From contig NZ_AMRX01000008.1 in NCBI RefSeq assembly GCF_000300815.1, positions 682,001-746,000 of the forward strand: a DNA stretch of 64,000 nt, given 5' to 3'. This DNA comes from Gayadomonas joobiniege G7. Its GTDB lineage: Bacteria > Pseudomonadota > Gammaproteobacteria > Enterobacterales > Alteromonadaceae. The notes beneath the pieces are model-generated. The model was not told the origin of the DNA and ran no database searches. It was given only the letters and a program-made list of their open reading frames with translations. Positions 16,924 to 26,134 of the stretch are shown here, in pieces. Both the position numbers and the translations under genes were made by a program. The number at the start of each line of letters is the position of its first letter. The stretch's first letter is position 1.

Positions 16924-19285
16924 GTTATCGCTATATACAGCTGCGATATGTTCCATGGGGCTTTTAGTGGGCTGCTCTGCGCCTGAGTCTGAAGGCGCGT
17001 ATAAAGATGGTTTAAAATCTCTGCTTGCTCATCAAGCGGATCTATTAGTGGATATAATGGATTTTGAGCAAGATAACGAACAAATAAAATTATTAGCACA
17101 AGGGGCTAGGTACGAATATAGCCCAGCATTTAATGGCTCTAAAGGTTCGCTAACCATTCACTTTTCGGCTGATCATTACCGCTCAATCGTTAAACTGCAA
17201 CCTCAGGTGCCTTGGGATTGGAGTAGTTACCCCGAAGCCCATATTGCCTTTGAGGCCGAAAATCTTTCTGATCAATCTATCCAGCTTTATTTATCTCTTG
17301 CCGACTCGCAAGCCGTGGTGAAAGCGGATGATTTGACTGGTAGTCGAGCCTACACAGCAAACCGCAGTATTAACTTGGCAGCCGGTGAAAGAGGCCGCTA
17401 TTTTGCCATTATTAAAGGTAAGTTTACGCAAACGGACGCTGGTATCCGTGAAAAACCCAAACCTTGGTCAACTGACGCAGAAATGTTTACCTGGAGAACA
17501 GGTAAAACCGATTTGGATTATCGCCAAATTACCGAGCTAGCTTTATACACGCGAGGTAACTTACAAGATAAAAGCATCCGGATTGATAACTTGAGGTTAT
17601 TAAAAAATCCAACTTACCAAGATGATTATTTAGTTGGTTTGGTGGATCAGTTTGGCCAAAATGCTAAACAAGATTTTCCAATTAAAATCAGTTCGGCAGA
17701 CGAGCTAAAAACAGTTGCCGAAGCCGAACTTAAGCAACTTGCTGCCGAAGGACAAATGGCAGACAGAAGCCGTTTTGGCGGCTGGAAATCTGGGCCTAAA
17801 TTAGCAGCAACAGGTTATTTTAGAACTGAAAAAGTAAATGGCAAATGGTGGATGGTGGATCCTGAGGGGCATTTATTTTTTTCGCACGGGGTTGCCAATG
17901 TTCGCATGGCCAACCTAACAACACTAACTGGTGTTGATTTTAAAGATCCCAATATTCGCCAAATTGATGCTGATGAGGTGACGCCGGAAGATTCCATTGG
18001 CATTGTCCAAGTGTCTGAGCAAACACGTAAAACAAGGTACATAGCGTCTGGGTTACGCCATAAGATGTTTAATTGGCTTCCTGACTATAATGATCCGCTT
18101 GCCGACCATTATAGTTACCGGCGAAAAGTGCTTAAAGGTCCATTAACCTCAGGCGAAACTTACAGTTTTTATCGCGCCAATTTGGAGCGTAAATATGGTC
18201 AGCAATATCCAGAATCATATATAGATAAATGGCGTCAGGTGACCTTAGATCGAATGCAAAATTGGGGTTTTACTTCGTTTGGTAATTGGGTTGACCCAGG
18301 GTTTTATAATAATAAACAAGTGCCTTATTTTGCTAATGGCTGGATTATTGGAAATTATAAAACTTTAGCCTCTGAACACGATGTTTGGGCACCGATGCCA
18401 GATCCTTTTGATGCTGAATTTAAGCGCCGCGCAGAGGTCACCATTTCGGTTATCGCCGACGAAATTAAAGAGTCACCTTGGTGTGTGGGTATTTTTATTG
18501 ATAACGAAAAAAGCTGGGGCATGCCAGAAGGAAATGTTGAGGAGCGATATGGCGTTATTTTAGGTGCGCTTGCAAACAATGCAGTGGATAGTCCGGCAAA
18601 AGCGGCTTTTAGTCGACAGCTTAAAAATCAATACGGGAAGATCGCGGCGCTGAATAGCGCATGGCAAAGTGACTTTGCTGATTGGTCTGAATTTGAGCAG
18701 GGCTTTCATTTAAATGCCTATTCTGATGCGGCAGTGGCCGATATTTCTAATCTGTTAGAAATGTTATCAGAGCAATATTTTAAAGTGGTGCATGATACAT
18801 TAGGAACCTATTTACCCAACCATTTATATATGGGCGCTCGTATGGCTAATTTTGGTATGCCAAAAGAAACCATTAAAGCTTCAGTAAAGTATTCGGATGT
18901 ACTAAGTTTTAATATATATGAAGAAGGTATGCAGAGTCACCAGTGGGACTTTTTAAAAGCGGTAGATTTACCAACAGTCATAGGTGAGTTTCATATTGGC
19001 GCAACCAGAGAAACGGGACTCTTTCATTCAGGTTTAGTGCAAGCTGATAACCAAAAAGATAGAGCACAAATGTATTATGATTATATGCAAAGTGTTGCAG
19101 GCAAAGATTATATGGTGGGGGCTCATTGGTTTCAGTATATAGATTCACCTATTACTGGCCGTGCCTTTGATGGCGAACCTTACAACGTGGGTTTCGTCTC
19201 GACCACAGATATTCCGTATCCTGAAATGGTGGCTGCCGCCAAGCGTTTTAATCGCCATTTATATCAAAACAGATTCAATCGGTAA
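16916..19285 (+). CDS. GH50 beta-agarase-like enzyme, lipoprotein paralogue
   Basis: This 789-residue protein is a close relative of the upstream GH50 gene along its whole length (shared RFGGWK.GPKL, WWMVDPEGHLFFSHG, FIDNEKSWG, IGEFHIGA and VGAHWFQYIDSP segments). It therefore arose by tandem duplication. It starts with a lipoprotein signal ending LLVGC, while its neighbour has no lipobox. This suggests one enzyme is membrane-anchored and the other soluble in the periplasm or secreted. Both catalytic Glu positions are kept. The 8-base overlap implies translational coupling (GGAGAG precedes ATG 16916). A hairpin follows the stop. Product-length division of labour between the two is plausible but not shown. 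Confidence 0.85.
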   Translation: MTRLSLYTAAICSMGLLVGCSAPESEGAYKDGLKSLLAHQADLLVDIMDFEQDNEQIKLLAQGARYEYSPAFNGSKGSLTIHFSADHYRSIVKLQPQVPWDWSSYPEAHIAFEAENLSDQSIQLYLSLADSQAVVKADDLTGSRAYTANRSINLAAGERGRYFAIIKGKFTQTDAGIREKPKPWSTDAEMFTWRTGKTDLDYRQITELALYTRGNLQDKSIRIDNLRLLKNPTYQDDYLVGLVDQFGQNAKQDFPIKISSADELKTVAEAELKQLAAEGQMADRSRFGGWKSGPKLAATGYFRTEKVNGKWWMVDPEGHLFFSHGVANVRMANLTTLTGVDFKDPNIRQIDADEVTPEDSIGIVQVSEQTRKTRYIASGLRHKMFNWLPDYNDPLADHYSYRRKVLKGPLTSGETYSFYRANLERKYGQQYPESYIDKWRQVTLDRMQNWGFTSFGNWVDPGFYNNKQVPYFANGWIIGNYKTLASEHDVWAPMPDPFDAEFKRRAEVTISVIADEIKESPWCVGIFIDNEKSWGMPEGNVEERYGVILGALANNAVDSPAKAAFSRQLKNQYGKIAALNSAWQSDFADWSEFEQGFHLNAYSDAAVADISNLLEMLSEQYFKVVHDTLGTYLPNHLYMGARMANFGMPKETIKASVKYSDVLSFNIYEEGMQSHQWDFLKAVDLPTVIGEFHIGATRETGLFHSGLVQADNQKDRAQMYYDYMQSVAGKDYMVGAHWFQYIDSPITGRAFDGEPYNVGFVSTTDIPYPEMVAAAKRFNRHLYQNRFNR

Positions 19286-19305
19286 GCCCGCCAAGGTTTA
19301 ATAGC

Positions 19306-19325
19306 GGCAGCCAAATTCGGCTGCC
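19306..19325 (+). terminator. Hairpin after the second GH50 gene
   Basis: A perfect 7-bp GC-rich stem, GGCAGCC (19306-19312) and GGCTGCC (19319-19325), is followed by TTAATT. It is probably the terminator of the GH50 operon, although the T-run is weak. Confidence 0.6.
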
Positions 19326-19415
19326 TTAATTCGTGTTAAGGATTTTTTAAAGGTTAAAATAGAGATGATTTGACTGCTGGGAAATCAATCTTACCAGGCC
19401 TGGGTTTAATTTGTT

Positions 19416-21161
19416 CTATTCATCAGTAAATTGGGATTTATACATTTGTGCTTGTGAGTCCCAAAAAACTTTAAAGGGTCCATTAGTCGCTTTTAGCATA
19501 TTCGGCTCCCCATCCTGTACTATTTGGCCCTGATCTAACACAATAACTCTGTTAGTTAAATTTACAGCCCCCATCCGGTGTGTAATGGTGAAGCATAATT
19601 TATCTTTTGATAGGGCACTAAACATTTTGTAAATTTCCGCTTCATTTTGAGGGTCAATTGACGAAGTCGGTTCATCGAGAATAATCATAGATGAATTCTT
19701 GAAAAAACATCTGCCGATAGCCGTTTTTTGCCAATTACCACCTGATAGCTCTTGACCGCCAAATAATTTTCCCAGCAGGGTGTTAGTGCTTAAATTTGGT
19801 TTTAAATCTATTTTTTTAACGATATCTAACACTTCGGTGTCATCATAATTCTCTGATAATGTAATGTTTTCACCTAGAGTAAAGTTGAATCGAGTATGAT
19901 TTTGGGGAACGCTGCTAATGCACTTTCGCAATTGAATTGGGTCAAACTGTTTAATATCCGTCCCATTTATTTTTATCTGTCCTTTTGTGGCATCCCAAAA
20001 TCTTGTTAACAAATAAGTTATAGTTGATTTACCAGCTCCATTATGTCCTACAATAGATACAGACTCACCTTTTGTTACTTTGAAAGATATATTTTTAAGA
20101 GTATATTTTTGCTCGTGTGGGTACTTAAAGTATACATTCTTAAACTCGACGGAATTAATAGAGTTTATTGATTGAGTCCCAATTTCAACCTTCTCTCGAT
20201 AATCAATGTAAGCAAAATATTTGTTAAAATATGGCATTATTTCAGTCAATAAGTTTCCATATTGTACGATAGACTCCAACCTTCCGTGCATTAAAACCAA
20301 AGCATTGAATATGATCACAATTGAAGCGACATCCAATGCTGAAGTTTGCATGGCAATAAATATCCCGTATAAGATTATTGAAATTGTTGAAATCATTAAT
20401 AATTGAAAGGGAATAGGTTTACTGAAAACTTTGATACTTGAATTGAACAATTTGGTTTGAATAATGGAAAAGGCCTTTTCGTATTTTCTTAAAATCAATT
20501 TATCAGCATTATAGATTTTAATATCCTTTTGGGTTTCTTTACTTAAGTTAAGGCTGGATAAATATTCTAACATTCTTGAGTGCTCTCCAACGCTGACTAA
20601 AGCTTTCCAGCTGTAGGACGCAACCTTTAAGTTTATCCAAGATAGAGGGATAGCTGCTAGGAACATCAGAAATGGAGCCCACCAAATTAAATTACCAAGC
20701 ATAAATGTTAAAGTGATGACGACCGTGATTTCTCTTATTAAGGTAACCAAGGTTACTATGAAATTTGTTGGACGAAATTTAGACTCTTTGTTCAATGTAT
20801 TAATGTCGTTCTGAAATTTGGTGTCCTCAAAAATGCTGATACCAACGAAAGATGCGGATTTTTTCATTAACTTTGTGGTCAAGCTGTATGAAAGATATTG
20901 ATTAATGTTGCTTTGCAAAAAGGCTATGAGTGGATTTAGTATGGATGGGATTAATAACGCTAAACCCCAAAAGAAAAGGTGCTCGCTGATGGAAGCATCC
21001 AGACTATTAGATTCGAATAAAGATATTATTTCGGCAGTTAAATAAAGATTGATGGAAGGCATAAATCCCAGCACGATCAATACTATAATGATGCTGATTG
21101 AGTACTTAGGGCATGCAACTACTGTTTCCTTTATTGTCCTCAGTAATATATTAACTTTCAT
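19416..21161 (-). CDS. ABC exporter, fused permease-ATPase half-transporter
   Basis: A 581-residue type I exporter half-transporter. The N-terminal ~320 residues hold about six membrane helices. The ATPase domain shows Walker A GHNGAGKST, signature LSGGNWQ and Walker B MIILDEP with a following H-loop in TITHRMG. It must dimerise. The LSGGNWQ signature, in place of LSGGQ, is common in exporters of peptide natural products, but no precursor peptide or modification enzyme is seen nearby. The gene is transcribed against both neighbours. By eye it is richer in AT and uses more AAA/ATT codons than the flanking genes, hinting at separate acquisition. The substrate cannot be deduced. Confidence 0.85.
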   Translation of the reverse strand: MKVNILLRTIKETVVACPKYSISIIIVLIVLGFMPSINLYLTAEIISLFESNSLDASISEHLFFWGLALLIPSILNPLIAFLQSNINQYLSYSLTTKLMKKSASFVGISIFEDTKFQNDINTLNKESKFRPTNFIVTLVTLIREITVVITLTFMLGNLIWWAPFLMFLAAIPLSWINLKVASYSWKALVSVGEHSRMLEYLSSLNLSKETQKDIKIYNADKLILRKYEKAFSIIQTKLFNSSIKVFSKPIPFQLLMISTISIILYGIFIAMQTSALDVASIVIIFNALVLMHGRLESIVQYGNLLTEIMPYFNKYFAYIDYREKVEIGTQSINSINSVEFKNVYFKYPHEQKYTLKNISFKVTKGESVSIVGHNGAGKSTITYLLTRFWDATKGQIKINGTDIKQFDPIQLRKCISSVPQNHTRFNFTLGENITLSENYDDTEVLDIVKKIDLKPNLSTNTLLGKLFGGQELSGGNWQKTAIGRCFFKNSSMIILDEPTSSIDPQNEAEIYKMFSALSKDKLCFTITHRMGAVNLTNRVIVLDQGQIVQDGEPNMLKATNGPFKVFWDSQAQMYKSQFTDE

Positions 21162-21680
21162 TTTTTATAATTCCATAAATAAAATAGGAGAAATATTATT
21201 GTTTTTGGCTTGCGTTAAATAATTGATTCCGCCTATCTCATTTTAGGCCCGCCGTTTTTCAAGTTAGTTGTCATCTTTAAAGCGCTTTCGGCTACTTTGT
21301 TTACTCTCTTCACGCATCTACTATGTTGGGTTCAGCGTGCTTGCTCCTAATGGTTCGCTGTTACTAACTTTACGTGCCTTTTTTAAGCAATACTGGTTTA
21401 CTTCAAGCTCGCTAAATGAAGCCATTTTAATGGCAACAGCAAGTTTTGGTTATGCAAGCCACTGTTTAGATGTTATTTTTCTAGACTCCAGTGTTGCTTT
21501 GTTTTATCCGCCAAGTATACAAGGTCTTATGGCTAATGCATTCGATCTGTGCAAATTTGGCTACAGTCATCTTTATCGGTGTTAAGTATTTTTTTAAATT
21601 CACAAAACCCTTACTTTAAATGTAAAATAAATGTGTCATAATTAAGCCAAAAAGGAAAACCTAAATAAAAAGGATGCTAA
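21162..21680. other. Gene-poor spacer, possible interspersed repeat
   Basis: This 519-base stretch between the ABC exporter and the RDD gene holds one long open frame (21268-21585, +, 105 codons). I do not accept it as a protein: it has no ribosome binding site, a Leu/Ser/Phe/Cys-rich composition and no recognisable domain. An AAAGCGCTTT palindrome lies at about 21277-21286. The block looks like a copy of a noncoding repeat as seen in some Alteromonadales genomes, but only one copy is in this window. The last ~90 bases probably carry the promoter of the RDD operon. Confidence 0.35.
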
Positions 21681-22388
21681 ATGTCCGATCCCTGTAAACC
21701 TCATCAATCTAACGGACTAATTTGCCAAAGTGTTTTATTAGATACTGCCGAAGGCATTGAAATCGAGTTTCAACCCGCCGGATTAGGCATACGTTCAATT
21801 GCATTTGTTATTGACCTCGGCGTGCGCCTTGTTATTTTTATTCTATTAGCTTTATTAGTCGGATTTTTCGGCGATTTTGGCACAGGTTTAATGTTAATTG
21901 GTGTATTTTTATTAGAGTGGTTTTACCCAATTATATTTGAATATTATTGGGGCGCGACACCGGGTAAAAAGCTCACTGGCCTTAAAGTTATTTATGCGAA
22001 CGGATTGCCGTTAACTTTGCCTGGGGCTATGACTCGGAATCTTTTTAGAACGATAGATTTTTTACCCTTTGCGTATTGTCTGGGTGCAATCAGTATGCTG
22101 ACTAGCAAACAGTTTCAGCGTATTGGTGATTGGGTCGCAGGGACCATGGTGGTCTACCAAAACGAAAACAAAACATATCACCCAGCAGAAAGTCAGCAGC
22201 AATTTAGCTCTGATTTTGTCCTTTCAACCGAAGAACAAGTCGCTGTGATACGTTTTGCAGAGCGCGAACCCTTATTATCAAAAAGCCGCAGTAAGGAACT
22301 CGCCGCTATTTTATCGCCGCTTTTCAAATCTAATTTGTCTGCCAGCGAATGCCTTAAAGCAATGGCCAACCGTTACTTAGGTAAATAA
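21681..22388 (+). CDS. RDD-family membrane protein
   Basis: A 235-residue protein with an RDD-type core of about three to four membrane helices. The Arg-Asp pattern is visible in GIRSIAFVIDLGVRL and later in NLFRTIDFLPFAY and RIGDWVAGTMV. It begins a six-gene operon with SpoIIM, DUF4129, DUF4350, MoxR and DUF58 proteins, all overlapping or touching. AAAGGATG precedes ATG 21681. RDD proteins have been linked to transport and stress; in this cluster type the role is undefined. The soluble C-terminal ~80 residues are variable. Confidence 0.82.
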   Translation: MSDPCKPHQSNGLICQSVLLDTAEGIEIEFQPAGLGIRSIAFVIDLGVRLVIFILLALLVGFFGDFGTGLMLIGVFLLEWFYPIIFEYYWGATPGKKLTGLKVIYANGLPLTLPGAMTRNLFRTIDFLPFAYCLGAISMLTSKQFQRIGDWVAGTMVVYQNENKTYHPAESQQQFSSDFVLSTEEQVAVIRFAEREPLLSKSRSKELAAILSPLFKSNLSASECLKAMANRYLGK

Positions 22389-23341
22389 TGAAACAAACTC
22401 AATTTATCTCAATTCGGCAAGCCCATTGGCAAAAGTTAGAAGCTTTTTTTAATGGTGAGGCGTCAGCCGAAAAACTTGATTTACCGGCTTTATTGCGTGC
22501 AGTGACCCATGATCTGGCCGTGGCTAAAAGCCGCGGATATAGTCCAGCCATTATAGACCGCTTAAATACTTTGATTACAAGCGCACAAGCTCATATGTAT
22601 CGCCCTAAACAGCGTATTGGATATCAATTAATTCGATTTTTGCGGTTGGGTTTTCCGCTTTCTGTGCAAAATTTAAAACAGGCCTGTGTTATTAATCATA
22701 TATTATTTTATGGTTTTGCATTGCTTGCCGCTGGCCTTGTTGCCTATCAACCACAAATGATTTATTCCTTTGTTGATAATGCTCAATTGCGCACTATGGA
22801 GCATATGTACAATCCAGACGCCAATTGGCGACAGATCGAAAGAGCCTCATCAGGCGATTTCCAAATGTTTGGCTTTTACATATTTAACAATATAAAAATT
22901 GCCTTTCAGACATTTGCCGGTGGTTTGTTGTTGGGTGTTGGAGCTTTGTTTTATTTGTTGTTTAACGGTTTTTATTTTGGTGCGCTTAGTGCTCATATGG
23001 TGAATATAGGGTATCAGTCGACTTTTTTTTCGTTTGTGATCACTCACGGTGCATTTGAGTTAACTGCCATCGTTTTATCAGCCGCGGCCGGCACGCATAT
23101 CGGCTATAGCTTATTAAATCCAGGTCGATTAAGCCGCCACATTGCCGTTAAACAAGCTGCGTTAAGGGCCTTTCCTGTTTTATTGGGAGCCTTTGTATTT
23201 TTAGTGATTGCCGCGTTTATTGAAGCATTTTGGTCTTCCAGCCAAGCTTTGCCACAGGGTGTTAAATACGCAGTAGGCACCTTATGTTGGATTGGTGTGG
23301 CTATTTATTTTTGCCGGGGCCTTAAATATGCAACTAGATAA
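22388..23341 (+). CDS. SpoIIM-like (stage II sporulation protein M family) membrane protein
   Basis: A 317-residue integral membrane protein with about five helices after a soluble N-terminal ~90 residues. The segment FNNIKIAFQTFAGGLLLGVGALFYL and the HGAFELTAIVLSAAAG motif are typical of the SpoIIM/DUF95 family. The organism is not a spore former; family members in Gram-negatives occur in MoxR clusters. It shares TAATG with the RDD gene and overlaps the next gene by 14 bases. A role in envelope or peptidoglycan processes is inferred from the family and the cluster. Confidence 0.82.
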   Translation: MKQTQFISIRQAHWQKLEAFFNGEASAEKLDLPALLRAVTHDLAVAKSRGYSPAIIDRLNTLITSAQAHMYRPKQRIGYQLIRFLRLGFPLSVQNLKQACVINHILFYGFALLAAGLVAYQPQMIYSFVDNAQLRTMEHMYNPDANWRQIERASSGDFQMFGFYIFNNIKIAFQTFAGGLLLGVGALFYLLFNGFYFGALSAHMVNIGYQSTFFSFVITHGAFELTAIVLSAAAGTHIGYSLLNPGRLSRHIAVKQAALRAFPVLLGAFVFLVIAAFIEAFWSSSQALPQGVKYAVGTLCWIGVAIYFCRGLKYATR

Positions 23342-24869
23342 GTTAAGGATAGAATTACGGCCCCGAACGGGATGGCAAGCAGTAGATTTGGGCTGCCGCA
23401 TGGCGGTGTTTTGGTTCCGACCGCTATTTTTTATTTGGCTGCTGGTGAGTTTACCTATTTTTATTGCCATTGTTTGGCTATCCCCGCTTTGGGCGATTAT
23501 TTTAGTTTGGTTATTAAAACCTTTGTTTGAGCGAGCTCAGCTTTATTATTTAAGTCGGGCGGTATTTTCGGCTGAACCTAGTGTAACAGAAACACTTAAA
23601 AATTGGCCGGGTCAGTGTAAAAACGGCGGGCTGTCCAGCTGCACTTTAACGCGAATTTTATTTTCTCGCAGCTATCGGCTGGCGGTTTTTCAATTAGAGC
23701 AGCTAAAAGGTTCCGCGCGTAAAAATCGCTTGCGGATATTCCACAGAGACAACGACGACCAGTCCGCTTGGTGGGGCGTGGTGTGTTATATATGGGAGTG
23801 GATACTCTTTGCGGGTTTACTGTCGCTGTTTGGCTGGTTAACCCCGCAAGGAGTCGCGCCATTTGATTTTTATCAATTGTTTTATTCTGAATATTGGCAG
23901 TTGATTTCGGCGACGCTTATCTATGTTTGTTTTGCGTTGGTTTCTCCTTTTTATTTAGCTGGTGGCTTTAGCCTTTATTTAAACCGGCGAGTCATGCTTG
24001 AAGCTTGGGATATTGAGTTAGCTTTTAAAAAAATACGTCAACGCCTAGTCTCAAAAGTCAGTGTGTTTGTGATGTGTGCGTTTTGTTTTACCGGTGTTTC
24101 TACAACTTTTTCTCCGGTGCATGCGAACCCACCAAAAGTAAATATAAACCTCAGTGCGCCCAAAGGGGTTAAAAACACTGATGTTGCAGAGCAAACCAAA
24201 CGGATGCAAACAAAGCTTGCGAATACGCAAAAATTAATCGATCAGGTTTATCAAAAAGAGCCGTTTAAAAATGTAAAAACCACTAAACATTTAGTTTGGG
24301 TGGGGCCAGATTTAAGTGTTTCTAGCGATTTTGATTTAAGTTTTTTGGCCGAGTTTATTAAGTCTATTAGCTTGTTTATTGAAATAATGCTCTGGGCAAT
24401 TTTTATTATTGGTTTTTTTGCCTTGGTATTTTATCTCCGCAAACATCTCTTTTTTTGGCGCAAATTTAAAAAAGTAGATCTGGCTGAAAAAGTGCAAATG
24501 CCTGATTTTATTGTCGATGATAGATCTGAATATGCCATAACTAATTGTCACCAGTTTATCCAGTTAGTTGAAACAGCGATAGCAAATGCCGATTTTAGAT
24601 TCGCTCTGTCGTTAATTATCCGTTTTAGTTTGCACCAAATGAGTCAAGCTTATCGCGTTCGTTTGAGTCGCTCGATGACGGAGCAAGAGTGCCTAAATAG
24701 TCTTAAACAAGAGGTCCCCACAGCGATTTATGAACATATAGCGGCGGTTTTTAAGCTATGGATACAACTCGCTTGGGCGCATAGATCCGCGCAGCATGAC
24801 GAAGTGCAATCGCTTTATCAAAAAAGTATCGAGCTCTTTGTGCATTCAAAAAAAGCGGAGGCAAAATAA
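23328..24869 (+). CDS. DUF4129-type membrane protein of the MoxR cluster
   Basis: A 513-residue membrane protein with N-terminal helices (~25-65), further helices (~140-220), a periplasmic part with VSTTFSPVHANPP, another helix around residues 350-375 and a cytoplasmic C-terminal region with the DUF4129-like FRFALSLIIRFSLHQM...SRSMTEQECL pattern. ATG 23328 is chosen over GTG 23292 because CGGGG lies 8 bases upstream. It overlaps SpoIIM by 14 bases. Related proteins carry this domain next to DUF4350 and MoxR. It may form a membrane complex with the neighbours. The function is not known. Confidence 0.75.
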   Translation: MQLDKLRIELRPRTGWQAVDLGCRMAVFWFRPLFFIWLLVSLPIFIAIVWLSPLWAIILVWLLKPLFERAQLYYLSRAVFSAEPSVTETLKNWPGQCKNGGLSSCTLTRILFSRSYRLAVFQLEQLKGSARKNRLRIFHRDNDDQSAWWGVVCYIWEWILFAGLLSLFGWLTPQGVAPFDFYQLFYSEYWQLISATLIYVCFALVSPFYLAGGFSLYLNRRVMLEAWDIELAFKKIRQRLVSKVSVFVMCAFCFTGVSTTFSPVHANPPKVNINLSAPKGVKNTDVAEQTKRMQTKLANTQKLIDQVYQKEPFKNVKTTKHLVWVGPDLSVSSDFDLSFLAEFIKSISLFIEIMLWAIFIIGFFALVFYLRKHLFFWRKFKKVDLAEKVQMPDFIVDDRSEYAITNCHQFIQLVETAIANADFRFALSLIIRFSLHQMSQAYRVRLSRSMTEQECLNSLKQEVPTAIYEHIAAVFKLWIQLAWAHRSAQHDEVQSLYQKSIELFVHSKKAEAK

Positions 24870-26134
24870 TGCGGATACTAGCCCATTGGCGTTGGTTCAT
24901 CAGTGTATTTTTGCTCTTGCTGATTGCCTGGTTTTGTTATCAAAACTTTGTTTGGAAACAAAAAAAAATCGTTTTAGGGCTCCCCGACGATGTGATGCAG
25001 CAGCCATTTTTGGCATTACAAGGTTTTGCCGAGTTAAATAATCAAGATTTGCTCGTGTCGACTGAGTATCCGCTACTTTTTTCTCAGCAAGCCGAAAGAC
25101 AGCTAGTACCGAACAAAAATGGCGTTTTAATCATAGGGCATAGTGACCAGTTGATCACAGCTCGGCAAGCTGAGGCTATTTTAGCTTGGGTCGAACAGGG
25201 CGGCCATTTAATTTTTGCCACCGATGCGGCTATGTATCGACAATTAAGAGATATTTATGACCCGCTTTGGTTAAAATTCCAGATCAGGCTGAGTTTTCCT
25301 ACATCGGCTGAATTTCAGCGCAGACAGGAGAATAAGCAACTTGAAACAAAAGAAACACTCGAGCCACAAGATAACACAGAAGCAGAGCAAAAAAATGAAG
25401 CAGAAGCGAACAGTGAAGTTGTAAAATCACCTGAATACCAAAGCCAAATAAACACAGCTGATGGCCAAGTCTTTTACGTAAACTTGAACAAAAGTTACCG
25501 CATTCAGATCCCACAAGAGACAGAAATCATAAATTACAGTGCTGATCGACATGGTTATACTTTTGTTCAATTCAAACGCCAACAAGGTTTGGTTAGTTTG
25601 CTGACCCATATAGATCTTTGGAACAATATCCAGCTAGCGGACGCCAATAATGGTTATTTTTATCAATGGTTAACAACGTCATCAACAGATATTTTATTGA
25701 TGCATTCGGTTGCCAAAGAGACTTGGTTAGTCCGTTTGAGTAAATGGTCGCCCATGTTAATCGCCTGTCTTATCCTTTACATTTTATTTTTTGTTTGGCG
25801 GCAAGCTGTGCGTTTTGGACCCGCTTACCAGCTGGATGAAACCAGTGTTCAATTTTTTAATCAACATATTGAAGCGGCCGGTGATTATTATTGGCAACAT
25901 GGGCAAAGCGATCGTTTAATAGATGCCCTGCAAAGCGAAGTGTTAGAGTTGGCTCAGCGGCGCTGGCCGGGGTTTGCAAGTTGGCCCGAACAAACACGTA
26001 TTTTGCATTTGCATGAGCAAACTGAATTACCGCAAGCTGATATTCAGGCGGCACTCAATACAGCTAAACACAAAAGTGAAGATAGCTTTACGCTACAGGT
26101 GCAAGTGCTACAAAAAATAAGGAAAATAATATGA
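24869..26134 (+). CDS. DUF4350-type membrane protein
   Basis: A 421-residue protein with an N-terminal anchor (RWFISVFLLLLIAWF), a Rossmann/GATase-like DUF4350 domain (~40-250: GVLIIGHSDQLITARQAEAILAWVEQGGHLIFA), a second membrane helix (~290-310) and a cytoplasmic tail. The stretch at ~155-190 is a Glu/Lys/Gln-rich low-complexity insert. It shares ATAATG with the preceding gene and overlaps moxR-like by four bases (ATGA). The DUF4350/MoxR/DUF58 order is standard in this operon type. Confidence 0.8.
   Translation: MRILAHWRWFISVFLLLLIAWFCYQNFVWKQKKIVLGLPDDVMQQPFLALQGFAELNNQDLLVSTEYPLLFSQQAERQLVPNKNGVLIIGHSDQLITARQAEAILAWVEQGGHLIFATDAAMYRQLRDIYDPLWLKFQIRLSFPTSAEFQRRQENKQLETKETLEPQDNTEAEQKNEAEANSEVVKSPEYQSQINTADGQVFYVNLNKSYRIQIPQETEIINYSADRHGYTFVQFKRQQGLVSLLTHIDLWNNIQLADANNGYFYQWLTTSSTDILLMHSVAKETWLVRLSKWSPMLIACLILYILFFVWRQAVRFGPAYQLDETSVQFFNQHIEAAGDYYWQHGQSDRLIDALQSEVLELAQRRWPGFASWPEQTRILHLHEQTELPQADIQAALNTAKHKSEDSFTLQVQVLQKIRKII

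Noticed and set aside
21268-21585. A 105-codon open frame on the + strand
   Set aside because: No ribosome binding site, odd composition and no domain. I describe the region as a spacer with a possible repeat instead of a gene.
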